DNA of 64,000 nt. Origin: HLUCCA09 sp039822045. Its GTDB lineage: Bacteria; Pseudomonadota; Alphaproteobacteria; Rhodobacterales; Rhodobacteraceae. Each line of letters begins with the position of its first letter. Within the stretch, counting starts at the first letter, position 1. Under the pieces are notes generated by a model. It was given only the letters and a program-made list of their open reading frames with translations. It did no database searches and was not told where the DNA came from. Shown piece by piece: positions 35,570-43,663 of this stretch. The stretch lies in NCBI GenBank assembly GCA_039822045.1, contig JBCBMY010000008.1, positions 1 to 64,000 of the forward strand. Reading direction: 5' to 3'. Position numbers and translations under genes: made by a program.

Positions 35570-36247
35570 ATGCCATATGACGCCGACCACGAAGATTTCG
35601 CCTTTGAACACGCGCCGGGGCTTCCCGAGCCGCTGCCCAAGGGCGAAAGCATCCTCTGGCAGGGCCGCCCCTCGGCCTGGCGCCTCGCCGTCGACAGCCT
35701 CAGCCTGCGCTGGGTGATCGGCTATTTCGCCCTGCTCGCCGTGTGGCGGGCAGGCTCGGCCGCTGCCGATCTGCCGATCGGGCTGGCGCTCGCTTCGGCC
35801 GTGCCGCTCCTTGGCCTTGGCGCGGCGACCGTCCTGATCTTGTGGGGCTTCTCGTGGGTGCAGGCGCGGGCGACGGTCTATACCGTCACGACGTCGCGGG
35901 TGATCCTGCGGATCGGCGCGGCGCTGCAGGTGACGCTGCAACTGCCCTATTCGCGGCTGCAGAACATCGCGCTCGACCTTGGCTCGACCGGGCACGGGAC
36001 CATCGCCTTTGAGCCCCAGGCGGAGGGCGGCGCGCAGCTGTCGTACCTGGTGCTCTGGCCCCATGCCCGCCCGTGGAAGATGCGGCTGCCGCAGCCGGCG
36101 TTCCGGTGCATTCCGGATGCACAGGCCGTCGCCACGCTCCTGGCCGAGACCGCCGAGGGCCGGCTGGCCCAGCCCGTACTTGCCCGCAAGACCGATGTTG
36201 GCACGCCGGAGGCCGCCCCGGCGCCCGTGTCTGTGCCCGCTGAATAA
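35570..36247 (+). CDS. puhB: Photosynthetic complex assembly protein PuhB
   Basis: A 225-residue membrane protein involved in reaction-centre assembly (orf214 in R. capsulatus). Residues 1-45 include the conserved LPEPLPKGESILWQGRPSAW. Two adjacent membrane helices follow (about 48-65 and 75-93), then a bacterial PH-like domain (about 95-165: TVYTVTTSRVILRIGAALQV...LPYSRLQNIALDL). It is preceded by a hairpin and followed after 12 bases by puhC. Confidence 0.92.
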   Translation: MPYDADHEDFAFEHAPGLPEPLPKGESILWQGRPSAWRLAVDSLSLRWVIGYFALLAVWRAGSAAADLPIGLALASAVPLLGLGAATVLILWGFSWVQARATVYTVTTSRVILRIGAALQVTLQLPYSRLQNIALDLGSTGHGTIAFEPQAEGGAQLSYLVLWPHARPWKMRLPQPAFRCIPDAQAVATLLAETAEGRLAQPVLARKTDVGTPEAAPAPVSVPAE

Positions 36248-36259
36248 GGAAGCGCTGTC

Positions 36260-36748
36260 ATGTCTGACCGTCCCATGAACCTTGCCCAGGCCCGCAACCC
36301 CGAACTCGTCAACCGCGACCGCGAGATGATCCCCTCGGTTCTGCTGAAGGCGATGCTGATCCTTGCGCTGACCTCGCTGGCGCTTGTCACCTATGCCGTG
36401 CTCACCGACCGGCCGCTGACCGGGGTGCCCGAGGCGGCGCCCATCGCTGCGTCCCGGACGATCGTGCTCGACGGCGATCCCAAGACCGGCGCCGTTCGCG
36501 TGCTGGAGCCCTCGGGCGCCGTGATCGCAGATCTGAGCGAGAGCGAGGCCGGCTTCGTGTCGGTCATCTGGCGCGCGATGTATCGCACGCGGATGCAGCA
36601 CGGCGTCGCCGCGACGTTGCCTCTGAGCCTTGTTTCTTACGAAAACGGCCGGCTTGCCATCCATGACGGCGAGACCGGCTGGAGCGTCGAGCTTGGGTCC
36701 TTCGGAAAGGGCAACCGCGACGTCTTTGCCGCTTACATCGCCGACTGA
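36260..36748 (+). CDS. puhC: Photosynthetic complex assembly protein PuhC
   Basis: A 162-residue protein with one N-terminal membrane helix (about 26-47, SVLLKAMLILALTSLALVTYAV) and a periplasmic domain with the conserved RTIVLDGDPKTGAVRVL and GFVSVIWRAMYRTRMQHGV blocks. In R. capsulatus (orf162b) loss of PuhC lowers reaction-centre and LH1 levels and it is thought to organise the RC-LH1-PufX complex. It follows puhB by 12 bases; a hairpin with the same loop as the puhA-puhB one lies downstream. Confidence 0.92.
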   Translation: MSDRPMNLAQARNPELVNRDREMIPSVLLKAMLILALTSLALVTYAVLTDRPLTGVPEAAPIAASRTIVLDGDPKTGAVRVLEPSGAVIADLSESEAGFVSVIWRAMYRTRMQHGVAATLPLSLVSYENGRLAIHDGETGWSVELGSFGKGNRDVFAAYIAD

Positions 36749-36761
36749 CCCGGCCCCAACC

Positions 36762-36786
36762 GGCGCGGGCTTCGCCATCCCGCGCC
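36762..36786 (+). other. Intercistronic hairpin after puhC
   Basis: GGCGCGGG and CCCGCGCC pair perfectly over 8 bp with the 9-base loop CTTCGCCAT. The GGG-CTTCGCCAY-CCC core repeats that of 35516-35542. The next gene begins 26 bases downstream, again without a T-tract. Confidence 0.65.
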
Positions 36787-36811
36787 CCGAACCTGAAAGG
36801 GAACCAGGAGA

Positions 36812-37108
36812 ATGGGATTGCTGACCAAGGAGAAGGAGATCGCGCCCTGCACGGTCGAGGTCTCGCACTGTTTCGAAAGCCTGCATGCGCATGTGCGCTT
36901 CAACAACGGCGCCGTCGTCTACCCCGGTGACGAAGTGCGCGTGGAAGGCCCCGAGATCATGGCGCCGTTCGGCGAGGTGGTCACCGAGGAGCGGACCGCC
37001 GTCATCTGGCGCGCCTCGGCGCTCGAACGCCTCTGGACGCGCTGGACCGGCGATTTCGAGGTCATGGAGCTCTGTGAGTTCTCGTTTTCGGAGGAGGTGA
37101 CGCTATGA
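36812..37108 (+). CDS. Conserved small protein between puhC and acsF
   Basis: A 98-residue soluble protein, no signal peptide or membrane helix. It begins MGLLTKEKEIAPCTVEVSHC; the middle VRFNNGAVVYPGDEVRVEGP reads like a small beta-barrel, and the end WTGDFEVMELCEFSFSEEVT is acidic. In Rhodobacter and Roseobacter clusters an unnamed small ORF sits at this exact place (in R. capsulatus a small orf lies between puhC and acsF). It overlaps acsF by 4 bases (ATGA), so tight co-expression with the cyclase is implied. A role as AcsF helper is possible but unproven; no function is assigned. Confidence 0.85.
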   Translation: MGLLTKEKEIAPCTVEVSHCFESLHAHVRFNNGAVVYPGDEVRVEGPEIMAPFGEVVTEERTAVIWRASALERLWTRWTGDFEVMELCEFSFSEEVTL

Positions 37109-38229
37109 ACGTGCAGAACATGCATACGGCGGATGCCACGACCGTCGAAGAGGGCCTTGCGATCCAGGAGGCGCAGGCCGTCCATGACAGCGAGACCGCC
37201 ACCGCCGTCGCGATGCAGAACACGCTGCTGACGCCGCGGTTCTACACCACCGATTTCGACGAGATGGACGCGATCGATGTGGGCCCGGTTCGCGACGAGT
37301 GGGACCCGCTCATCGCCGAAATGAAGGCCGACCCCAACAAGGGCCATTTCCGCAAGAACGAAGCCTGGGACCATGTCGACTGGGACGCGATGGAGCCCCA
37401 GCTGAAGAAGGAATTCATCGACTTCCTGATCTCATCCTGCACGGCGGAGTTTTCGGGCTGCGTGCTCTACAAAGAGATGAAGCGGCGCGGCAAGAACGGC
37501 GACATCGTGGAGCTCTTTCAGCTGATGGCCCGCGACGAGGCGCGCCATGCGGGCTTCATCAACGATGCGCTCCGGGAAGCGGGCATCGCGGTGAACCTCG
37601 GCTTCCTGACGCAGAAGAAGAAGTACACCTACTTCCGGCCGAAATTCATCTACTACGCCACCTACCTGTCGGAGAAGATCGGCTACGCCCGCTACATCAC
37701 GATCTTCCGGCACCTGCAGGCCCATCCCGAGCAGCGGTTTCACCCAATCTTCAAGTGGTTCGAGGAATGGTGCAACGACGAGTTCCGCCACGGCGAGGCC
37801 TTCGCGCTGCTGATGAAGACCGATCCCAAGCTGACCTCGGGCGGCAACGTCCTTTGGATCAAGTTCTTCCTGACGGCGGTGTACTCCACGATGTATGTGC
37901 GCGACCATCAGCGGCCCGCATTCCACGAGGCGCTGGGCGTCGACACCGACTGGTACGGGCAGGAGGTGTTCCGCAAAACCTCGGAGCTGTCGCGGCAGAT
38001 CTTCCCGATCACGCTCGACATCGATCATCCGGCCTGGATGCGCAATCTTAAGCGGCTGCAGAAGGCGTCGGCCGATATTGATCGCGCGACAAAGGCGGGC
38101 GGCGTCGGCGGCCTGCTTGGTCGGGCGTGGGGGAGCCTGCGCGCCGCGCGGGCCTTTGCCGCGCTCTACTTCATCCCGGCGAAGAAGCACGAGGTGCCGG
38201 CCGACGTTCGGTTGCAGCCGGCCTATTAA
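37105..38229 (+). CDS. acsF: Mg-protoporphyrin IX monomethyl ester oxidative cyclase (aerobic)
   Basis: Di-iron enzyme that forms ring E of bacteriochlorophyll with O2, giving protochlorophyllide. The 374-residue protein has the ferritin-like ligand motifs AEFSGCVLYKEMKRR, MARDEARHAGF and EWCNDEFRHGEAF (two ExxH-type pairs). Membrane-associated hydrophobic parts flank them. The oxygen-independent alternative bchE is not in the window, consistent with aerobic bacteriochlorophyll synthesis. It is coupled to the small ORF upstream by ATGA. Confidence 0.96.
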   Translation: MNVQNMHTADATTVEEGLAIQEAQAVHDSETATAVAMQNTLLTPRFYTTDFDEMDAIDVGPVRDEWDPLIAEMKADPNKGHFRKNEAWDHVDWDAMEPQLKKEFIDFLISSCTAEFSGCVLYKEMKRRGKNGDIVELFQLMARDEARHAGFINDALREAGIAVNLGFLTQKKKYTYFRPKFIYYATYLSEKIGYARYITIFRHLQAHPEQRFHPIFKWFEEWCNDEFRHGEAFALLMKTDPKLTSGGNVLWIKFFLTAVYSTMYVRDHQRPAFHEALGVDTDWYGQEVFRKTSELSRQIFPITLDIDHPAWMRNLKRLQKASADIDRATKAGGVGGLLGRAWGSLRAARAFAALYFIPAKKHEVPADVRLQPAY

Positions 38230-38307
38230 GCAGAGCCCGGGGGCCGGAGTGAACCCTGGCCCCACGGGCATCGAACGAAGTCGAATGGCATAGGGAGAGG
38301 AGCCTCG

Positions 38308-39126
38308 GTGTCGGACGTTTGGATCGCAGGTCTGGTGGCGGTGTTTGCCTGGTGGTTTTCCACCGGGGCGATCCTTGCCACCGTGCGACTGGCCGATGCG
38401 GGCGGGCGGCGGGCCCATGTCTGGGCGGTGTTACTGGGCACACCCGTGCTGGTTCTGGGCGCCGGCCTCTTCGTCGACACGCTGTCGCGGCCCGAGGTTG
38501 GCGCCGTCTATGCTGCGTTCCTGTCGGCGCTCCTGATCTGGGGCTGGATCGAGATGGCGTTTCTGTGCGGCGTGGTGGCCGGGCCGAACCGCGGCCAGAC
38601 GCCGTCAGGCGTGTCGCCGCTGGAGCGTTTCGCGCGCGCCTTTGGCGCCGTGGCCTATCACGAGATCCTGCTCCTGGTTGCGCTTGGGGCGATGGCATTG
38701 GCCGCCCGGGAGGCCGCGAACCCCTTCGGCTTCCTGACGTTCGCGGTGCTCTTCGGCGCGCGCATCACCGCCAAACTGAACCTCTTTCTCGGCGTGCCGC
38801 GCATCCATACGGGGCTCTTGCCCGACGCGCTGGCCCACCTGCCCACGCATTTCCGCATCCGCCGCTTCACCTGGTTCTATCCGGTGTCGCTGGGGCTCCT
38901 CGGTGCTGTTCTTTGGGTCCTTCTCAGTGCCCTTATGGGCGCCGTGACCGCGGCCGACCGCACCGGCTATGCCCTGGTCACCGCCATCGCCGCCCTGGCC
39001 CTTCTAGAGCACATCCTGATGGTTGTGCCCTTGCCCGACGACCGGCTCTGGCGATGGATGCTGCCCGAACCGAGTGTGCCCGCCACACCACCTTCCGCCC
39101 CCCGCCAATCCAGCCCAGCAGAATGA
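38308..39126 (+). CDS. puhE: Photosynthetic complex assembly protein PuhE
   Basis: A 272-residue membrane protein with about seven helices, known as orf274 in R. capsulatus, where it modulates bacteriochlorophyll synthesis and photosystem assembly. Family blocks include AVFAWWFSTGAILATVRLAD near the N-terminus, LIWGWIEMAFLCGVVAGPNR and GARITAKLNLFLGVPRIHTG. The start is GTG 38308 with GGAGAGGAG 8-16 bases upstream. The C-terminus is Pro/Ser-rich. hemA starts 17 bases after the stop. Confidence 0.93.
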   Translation: MSDVWIAGLVAVFAWWFSTGAILATVRLADAGGRRAHVWAVLLGTPVLVLGAGLFVDTLSRPEVGAVYAAFLSALLIWGWIEMAFLCGVVAGPNRGQTPSGVSPLERFARAFGAVAYHEILLLVALGAMALAAREAANPFGFLTFAVLFGARITAKLNLFLGVPRIHTGLLPDALAHLPTHFRIRRFTWFYPVSLGLLGAVLWVLLSALMGAVTAADRTGYALVTAIAALALLEHILMVVPLPDDRLWRWMLPEPSVPATPPSAPRQSSPAE

Positions 39127-39143
39127 CCAAGAAGGCCAGAACG

Positions 39144-40355
39144 ATGGATTATGACAGCCTGTTCCGCGACCAGCTCGACACCCTCAAGGACGAGGGCAAC
39201 TATCGCATCTTCGCCGAGTTGGAACGACGCTGCGGCGCCTTCCCACGGGCCGGGCACAAGGGCGAAGGGCCCGATCACGTGACCGTCTGGTGCTCGAACG
39301 ACTATCTTGGGATGGGGCAGAATCCCGACATCGTGCGGGCGATGTGCGAAGCGGTGGAGGCGCATGGCACGGGCGCTGGCGGGACGCGCAACATTTCCGG
39401 CACGAACGCGCTGCATGTGGCGCTGGAGCGTGAGATTGCCGATCTGCATGGCAAGGAGGCGGCCCTTCTCTTTACCTCGGGCTACGTCTCGAACTGGGCA
39501 TCGCTGTCGACGCTCGGTGCGCGGCTGAAGAATTGCGTGATCCTGTCGGACAGCGACAACCATGCCTCGATGATCGAGGGCATCCGGCATTCCCGCGCCG
39601 ACAAGGTGATCTGGAAACATAACGATGTGGAGGATCTGGACCGCAAGCTGGCGGCGATCGACCCGGCGCGCCCGCGCATCGTGGCCTTCGAGTCGGTCTA
39701 TTCGATGGATGGCGATATCTGCCCGATGAAGGAAATCGTCGAGGTCGCCGAGGCGCACGGGGCCATGACCTATCTCGACGAGGTGCATGCCGTGGGCATG
39801 TACGGGCCCCACGGTGGCGGGATCTCCGAGCGCGAGGGGCTGGCGCATCGGATTGATCTGATCGAGGGCACGCTCGGCAAGGCCTATGGCTGTGTCGGCG
39901 GCTATATCTCGGGATCGGCCGTTCTGTGTGACTTCGTGCGCAGCTTTGCCAGCGGCTTCATCTTCACCACGGCCCTGCCACCGGCGGTGGCGGCTGCGGC
40001 CAAAGCCTCGATTGCGCATCTCAAGCAGTCGGACGCCGAGCGGATGGGCCAGCGCAGCCGCGTTGCCCGCCTGCGGGCCCGGCTCGACGCGCTGGGCATC
40101 CCGCACATGCCCAACGACAGCCACATCGTGCCGGTGCCGATCGGCGACCCGGTGAAGTGCCGCCAGATCTCGGACATCCTGATGCAGGATTACGGGATCT
40201 ATGTGCAGCCCATAAATTATCCCACAGTCCCGAAAGGGACGGAGCGCCTGCGCTTCACCCCGTCGCCCCACCACACCGACGCCGATATCGACCGGCTGGT
40301 GGGCGCGCTCCACGCGCTCTGGAGCCAGTGTGCCCTGGCGCGCCAGGTCGCCTGA
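39144..40355 (+). CDS. hemA: 5-aminolevulinate synthase
   Basis: Condenses glycine and succinyl-CoA to 5-aminolevulinate, the first step of the Shemin pathway feeding heme and bacteriochlorophyll. The 403-residue PLP enzyme contains VTVWCSNDYLGMGQNP, GTGAGGTRNISGTNALHVAL, the Asp-His segment YLDEVHAVGMYG and the PLP-lysine motif EGTLGKAYGCVGGY (Lys near residue 245). Start at ATG 39144 matches the family's MDY start; ATG 39123, which overlaps the puhE stop, is an alternative adding seven residues. Its place at the end of the puh run matches Rhodobacter. Confidence 0.95.
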   Translation: MDYDSLFRDQLDTLKDEGNYRIFAELERRCGAFPRAGHKGEGPDHVTVWCSNDYLGMGQNPDIVRAMCEAVEAHGTGAGGTRNISGTNALHVALEREIADLHGKEAALLFTSGYVSNWASLSTLGARLKNCVILSDSDNHASMIEGIRHSRADKVIWKHNDVEDLDRKLAAIDPARPRIVAFESVYSMDGDICPMKEIVEVAEAHGAMTYLDEVHAVGMYGPHGGGISEREGLAHRIDLIEGTLGKAYGCVGGYISGSAVLCDFVRSFASGFIFTTALPPAVAAAAKASIAHLKQSDAERMGQRSRVARLRARLDALGIPHMPNDSHIVPVPIGDPVKCRQISDILMQDYGIYVQPINYPTVPKGTERLRFTPSPHHTDADIDRLVGALHALWSQCALARQVA

Positions 40356-40512
40356 ACACGGGCATTCTTAAAGTGGCGGAAAATCGGGCAAACCGTTTTG
40401 CTTGCGCGCGACAGCACACTAAGTTGCCGCCGAAGCGAGACGCGCCGCAAAGGCCGCCGCCTGAAACAGGGGTCGTGGGGCCCCAGTCTTGCAACAGAGG
40501 ACGGTAACACAC

Positions 40513-40956
40513 ATGACCATTCGCAAGCTCGTTGCCAGCGCCGCGCTGGCCTTCATTTCAGCAGCTCCGGCGCTTGCCGGCGGCCACGCCTCGGGCGACC
40601 CCGCCGCCGGCGAAGCGGTGTTCCGCCAGTGCATCACGTGCCATGTGGTGGTGAATGAGGCCGGCGACACGCTTGCGGGCCGCAACGCCCGCACGGGCCC
40701 CAACCTCTATGGCGTCGACGGTCGGGTGATGGGCTCGGTTGATGGCTTCCGCTATGGCACGGGCCTGGAGGAAGCCAAGGAGCAGGGCCTGGAATGGACC
40801 GAGGAGGCATTCGTGGCCTATGTGCAGGACCCCACGAGCTTCCTGCGTGATGCGACGGGCAACAGCCGCGCCCGGGGCAACATGGCGTTCCGCGTGCGTT
40901 CTGAGGAGGACGCGCTGAACCTCTACGCCTACCTGGCCTCGCTGTCCGCACAGTAA
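40513..40956 (+). CDS. Cytochrome c2-type class I cytochrome c
   Basis: A 147-residue periplasmic cytochrome. A signal peptide (residues 1-22, ending APALA) precedes GGHASGDPAAGEAVFRQC; the heme site is CITCH (40-44) and the sixth ligand is probably Met124 in RGNMAFRV. KTGPNL-like RTGPNLYGV and the length fit c2/c554-type carriers that bring electrons to the photo-oxidised reaction centre. It follows hemA by 157 bases, enough for its own promoter; a terminator lies 24 bases beyond its stop. cycA is the usual gene at this place, but a c554-type cannot be excluded. Confidence 0.88.
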   Translation: MTIRKLVASAALAFISAAPALAGGHASGDPAAGEAVFRQCITCHVVVNEAGDTLAGRNARTGPNLYGVDGRVMGSVDGFRYGTGLEEAKEQGLEWTEEAFVAYVQDPTSFLRDATGNSRARGNMAFRVRSEEDALNLYAYLASLSAQ

Positions 40957-40979
40957 GCCTGCGAGACGTCGAAGGTCTG

Positions 40980-41007
40980 GGGCCGCCTCCCACCGGGGCG
41001 GCCCTTT
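40980..41007 (+). terminator. Rho-independent terminator after the cytochrome c gene
   Basis: GGGCCGCC (40980-40987) and GGCGGCCC (40997-41004) pair perfectly over 8 bp with a 9-base loop, followed by TTTCCTTT. It ends the long bchF-to-cytochrome gene run and separates it from convergent bchO. Confidence 0.75.
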
Positions 41008-41042
41008 CCTTTGGCCTCTGTCGGGTGCGCCGGGACGTAGCC

Positions 41043-41909
41043 CTAGAGCACCTCGTCGAGGAACTCCGCGATTCGACTGGCGACTGTTTCGGGCGCCTCC
41101 TCGTGGGCCAGGTGCCCGAGGCCGTCGAAGCGCTCATGGCGGGCCTGCGGCATTCGGTCGGCGGCCCGGACCGATACGTCGGGGGGCACCGACCGGTCGG
41201 CCGCGCCGGTCAGAAGGAGCGTCGGGATCGCGGTGTTGGGCAGCGCGTCGGTCAGCCCGTCGAGCCGCCATTGCGCCATCATGGTCAGGGCGCCGTCGAC
41301 ATGGCCGGCGTCCGAGATACAGGCGCGGTAGAGCGCGAGGCCGAGCGGGTCGAGCTGACTGCCGGTGCCCTCGATCAGCGACTTGACCGAGCGTTCCGTA
41401 GTCATGCGCGCGACAGCCGGCGCCGTGAAGGGATTGGACGCGAGCGCCTTTGCGATCATGGGAAAAAGCCAGCCCGCCGCGCCCGCGAATGGCTCCAGCG
41501 CAGCATTGATCCCAACGATGGCGCGCGGTGGGGTGGGCCCGCGTTGTGCGATCCGCAGGGCGAGGGCTCCGCCCGATGAATGGCCCACGATGGCGTCGGG
41601 CGGGGCGCCGAGACGCTCCACAAGCGCCATCAGGTCGTCGGTCATCAGCTCGAGGCTCGAGCGCTGCAGGGCGCCCAACTTCGTGAAGCCGTGGCCGGGA
41701 AGGTCTGGCACGATGACCCGGTAGTCGGTGCCGAGGCGCGGCGCGACGTCCCGCCAGCTGTGAGTCGCGCCGCCCGTGCCGTGGAGCAAGAGGATGCGGG
41801 GCGCATCTTCGGCGCCGATCTCCTGCACATGCCAGCGATGGGGCCGGGCATCGACGAACCGGGAGGCCTCGGCCGACGGCCAGATCTCGGCATAGGACGA
41901 CCAGTCCAA
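41043..41909 (-). CDS. bchO: Alpha/beta hydrolase BchO (magnesium chelatase accessory)
   Basis: A 288-residue alpha/beta hydrolase always found beside bchI and bchD; a role in Mg chelation is proposed but the reaction is not known. The oxyanion motif ILLLHGTGGATHSWRD, the nucleophile elbow IVGHSSGGALAL and the C-terminal His in FDGLGHLAHEEAPE are intact. The start chosen is TTG 41909, because the family begins with (M)DW...WP..E.SRFV and this codon lies 8 bases after the bchD stop; ATG 41963 inside bchD would add 18 residues with no ribosome-binding site. Confidence 0.9.
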   Translation of the reverse strand: MDWSSYAEIWPSAEASRFVDARPHRWHVQEIGAEDAPRILLLHGTGGATHSWRDVAPRLGTDYRVIVPDLPGHGFTKLGALQRSSLELMTDDLMALVERLGAPPDAIVGHSSGGALALRIAQRGPTPPRAIVGINAALEPFAGAAGWLFPMIAKALASNPFTAPAVARMTTERSVKSLIEGTGSQLDPLGLALYRACISDAGHVDGALTMMAQWRLDGLTDALPNTAIPTLLLTGAADRSVPPDVSVRAADRMPQARHERFDGLGHLAHEEAPETVASRIAEFLDEVL

Positions 41910-41916
41910 GGGGCCC

Positions 41917-43596
41917 CTAGCCCGGGCAGGCGGCGGCCACCGCGGTGGAGAGACGCGCCGCATCGGCGCGCGGCATCGGCAGGTAGGGGGCGCCCATTTC
42001 GGAGGCCAGGCTCTGGAGCGCGGGTTGCGGGCGGGCGCCGGTGTCGATGACGAGCGAAGGCACGCCGGACGCCCGGATCACGCGCGCAAGTTGGGCGGCA
42101 TCGTCGCCGGCCTGTTGCCGACCGGCGCTGCCGTCAAGCGCGATGTTCGCACGCCCGTCGGTCAGCACGGCGAGCGTCGGTGTCATGCCGCGTCCCGTTG
42201 CGGAGCGCGCCAGCTCTGCTCCGGCGGCGAGGCCCGAGGCGAGCGGTGTGCCGCCCCCGCCCGGAAGCGCGGCGAGCCGCCGCTTGGTCTGGACGAGCGA
42301 GCGGGTGGGCGGCAGGAGCACTTCGGCTCCCGTGCCGCGGAAGGCGACCAGCGCGACATGATCCCGACGGGCATAGGCCTCGGCGAGCAGCAGTTCGACG
42401 GCGCCTTTGGCCTCGGCCAGGCGGGCCATTGCGGCCGAGCCCGACGCATCAACGACGAAGATCAGGAGCCTGTCGGAGCGCTCGAGATGCCGCCTCACCC
42501 TCACGTCCGCGCCGCGAACCTGAAGGGGGCGCGTGTCGCCCCGGGCGGCAGCTTCGCGACGCCGGAGCGGTTGCCAGGGCGCGGCGGTGCGCAGCGTTGC
42601 CACCAGATCGACGCGGGCCGTGCCGCCCGGGCGGCCGGGGCGCGACGGCAGAGGGCGGCCGCGGCGGTTTCCGGTTTTTCCTGCGCCAGTGCCCGATGCG
42701 CCGTGCGCGGCCCTGGGGGCACGGCCCGCCGCCAGCCGCTCCAAGAGATCGCGGGGCAGGGCAGCGGCGGCGGCCTCGAGCAGGATATCCTCGGGCAGGC
42801 GTATGGCGTCGCTGGCTTGATCTTCCTCCGGCTCTTGCGGGGCGTCGTTTGTGTCTGGTTCCGGGGTTTCGGGCTCCGGCGTTGCCTCGTCGGCCATATC
42901 GGCGGGCATCTGGGTCGCGCGCGGGGCCAGAACGAGGGCTGCAGCAATCGCCAGATCCTCGACCTCCACTTCGGATCTGCCGGCCAGGGCTGCATGCGCC
43001 TTCGCAGCCCGGAGCGCCAGAAGCGGGGCGCGGAGCGATGCGATGCCAAGCTTTGCCGCAAGAGCGGCTAGGTCGCGGGCGGCATTGGGTGGCGCGCTGG
43101 GCAGAAGGACGGGCGCGGCGGGCGGATCTTCAATGATGGCTTCCGCCTCGCCGTAGGACAGGCCGTCAAGCTCGATATGGAGGGCCAGCCGGTCGCGGAG
43201 CGCGTCGGGCAGCGCCTCGTCGGGCTCCGCGCCCTCATCGAGCGCGATCAGGCAATGGCCCGAGCGCTGATCGAGGGCGGCGCTCAGCCGCGCGGCAAGG
43301 CCCGGCGGGCAGCGCTCGGCCATCGGCAGGATCAGCGCCGACTGCTCGGCCAGAAGGCCGGGCTGCCAGGTCGCCCGACCGGACGCGAGCGTCGCGGACA
43401 GATCGAGCCCGCCATAGAGCGCCTCGTCGGTGACGTTGGGGTGGATCTTTCGCAACGGGAGGGGCAGCAGGCCAAGCCCCTCCACGAACCGGTCGCGCAC
43501 CGGCCCCGAGCGCGCGCGCAGCCACACGCCGCCGAGCCCCACCGGGTCAATCGCCAGGAGGCGCAATGCGAGGGTGGCACGCTCCCACGGGGTCAT
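41917..43596 (-). CDS. bchD: Magnesium chelatase subunit D
   Basis: A 559-residue subunit that forms the AAA+ double ring with BchI. An N-terminal degenerate AAA+ domain lacks a normal P-loop. An acidic Pro-rich linker follows (about 245-280: PEPETPEPDTNDAPQEPEED), then a C-terminal von Willebrand A domain (about 380-559) with the MIDAS motif VDASGSAAMAR and the conserved TDGRANIALDGS. It is separated by 67 bases from bchI and 7 bases from bchO in the minus-strand crtA-bchIDO operon. Confidence 0.94.
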   Translation of the reverse strand: MTPWERATLALRLLAIDPVGLGGVWLRARSGPVRDRFVEGLGLLPLPLRKIHPNVTDEALYGGLDLSATLASGRATWQPGLLAEQSALILPMAERCPPGLAARLSAALDQRSGHCLIALDEGAEPDEALPDALRDRLALHIELDGLSYGEAEAIIEDPPAAPVLLPSAPPNAARDLAALAAKLGIASLRAPLLALRAAKAHAALAGRSEVEVEDLAIAAALVLAPRATQMPADMADEATPEPETPEPDTNDAPQEPEEDQASDAIRLPEDILLEAAAAALPRDLLERLAAGRAPRAAHGASGTGAGKTGNRRGRPLPSRPGRPGGTARVDLVATLRTAAPWQPLRRREAAARGDTRPLQVRGADVRVRRHLERSDRLLIFVVDASGSAAMARLAEAKGAVELLLAEAYARRDHVALVAFRGTGAEVLLPPTRSLVQTKRRLAALPGGGGTPLASGLAAGAELARSATGRGMTPTLAVLTDGRANIALDGSAGRQQAGDDAAQLARVIRASGVPSLVIDTGARPQPALQSLASEMGAPYLPMPRADAARLSTAVAAACPG

Positions 43597-43663
43597 CCGG
43601 CGCCTCCGTCAAACGCTGGGCGGCGGGGCATAGCGATATGCGGGGCGCGCATCGCGCTGGTCC

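Noticed and set aside
34811..36892. A 693-codon minus-strand frame opposite puhABC
   Set aside because: Spans three well-supported genes and their intergenic hairpins; shadow.
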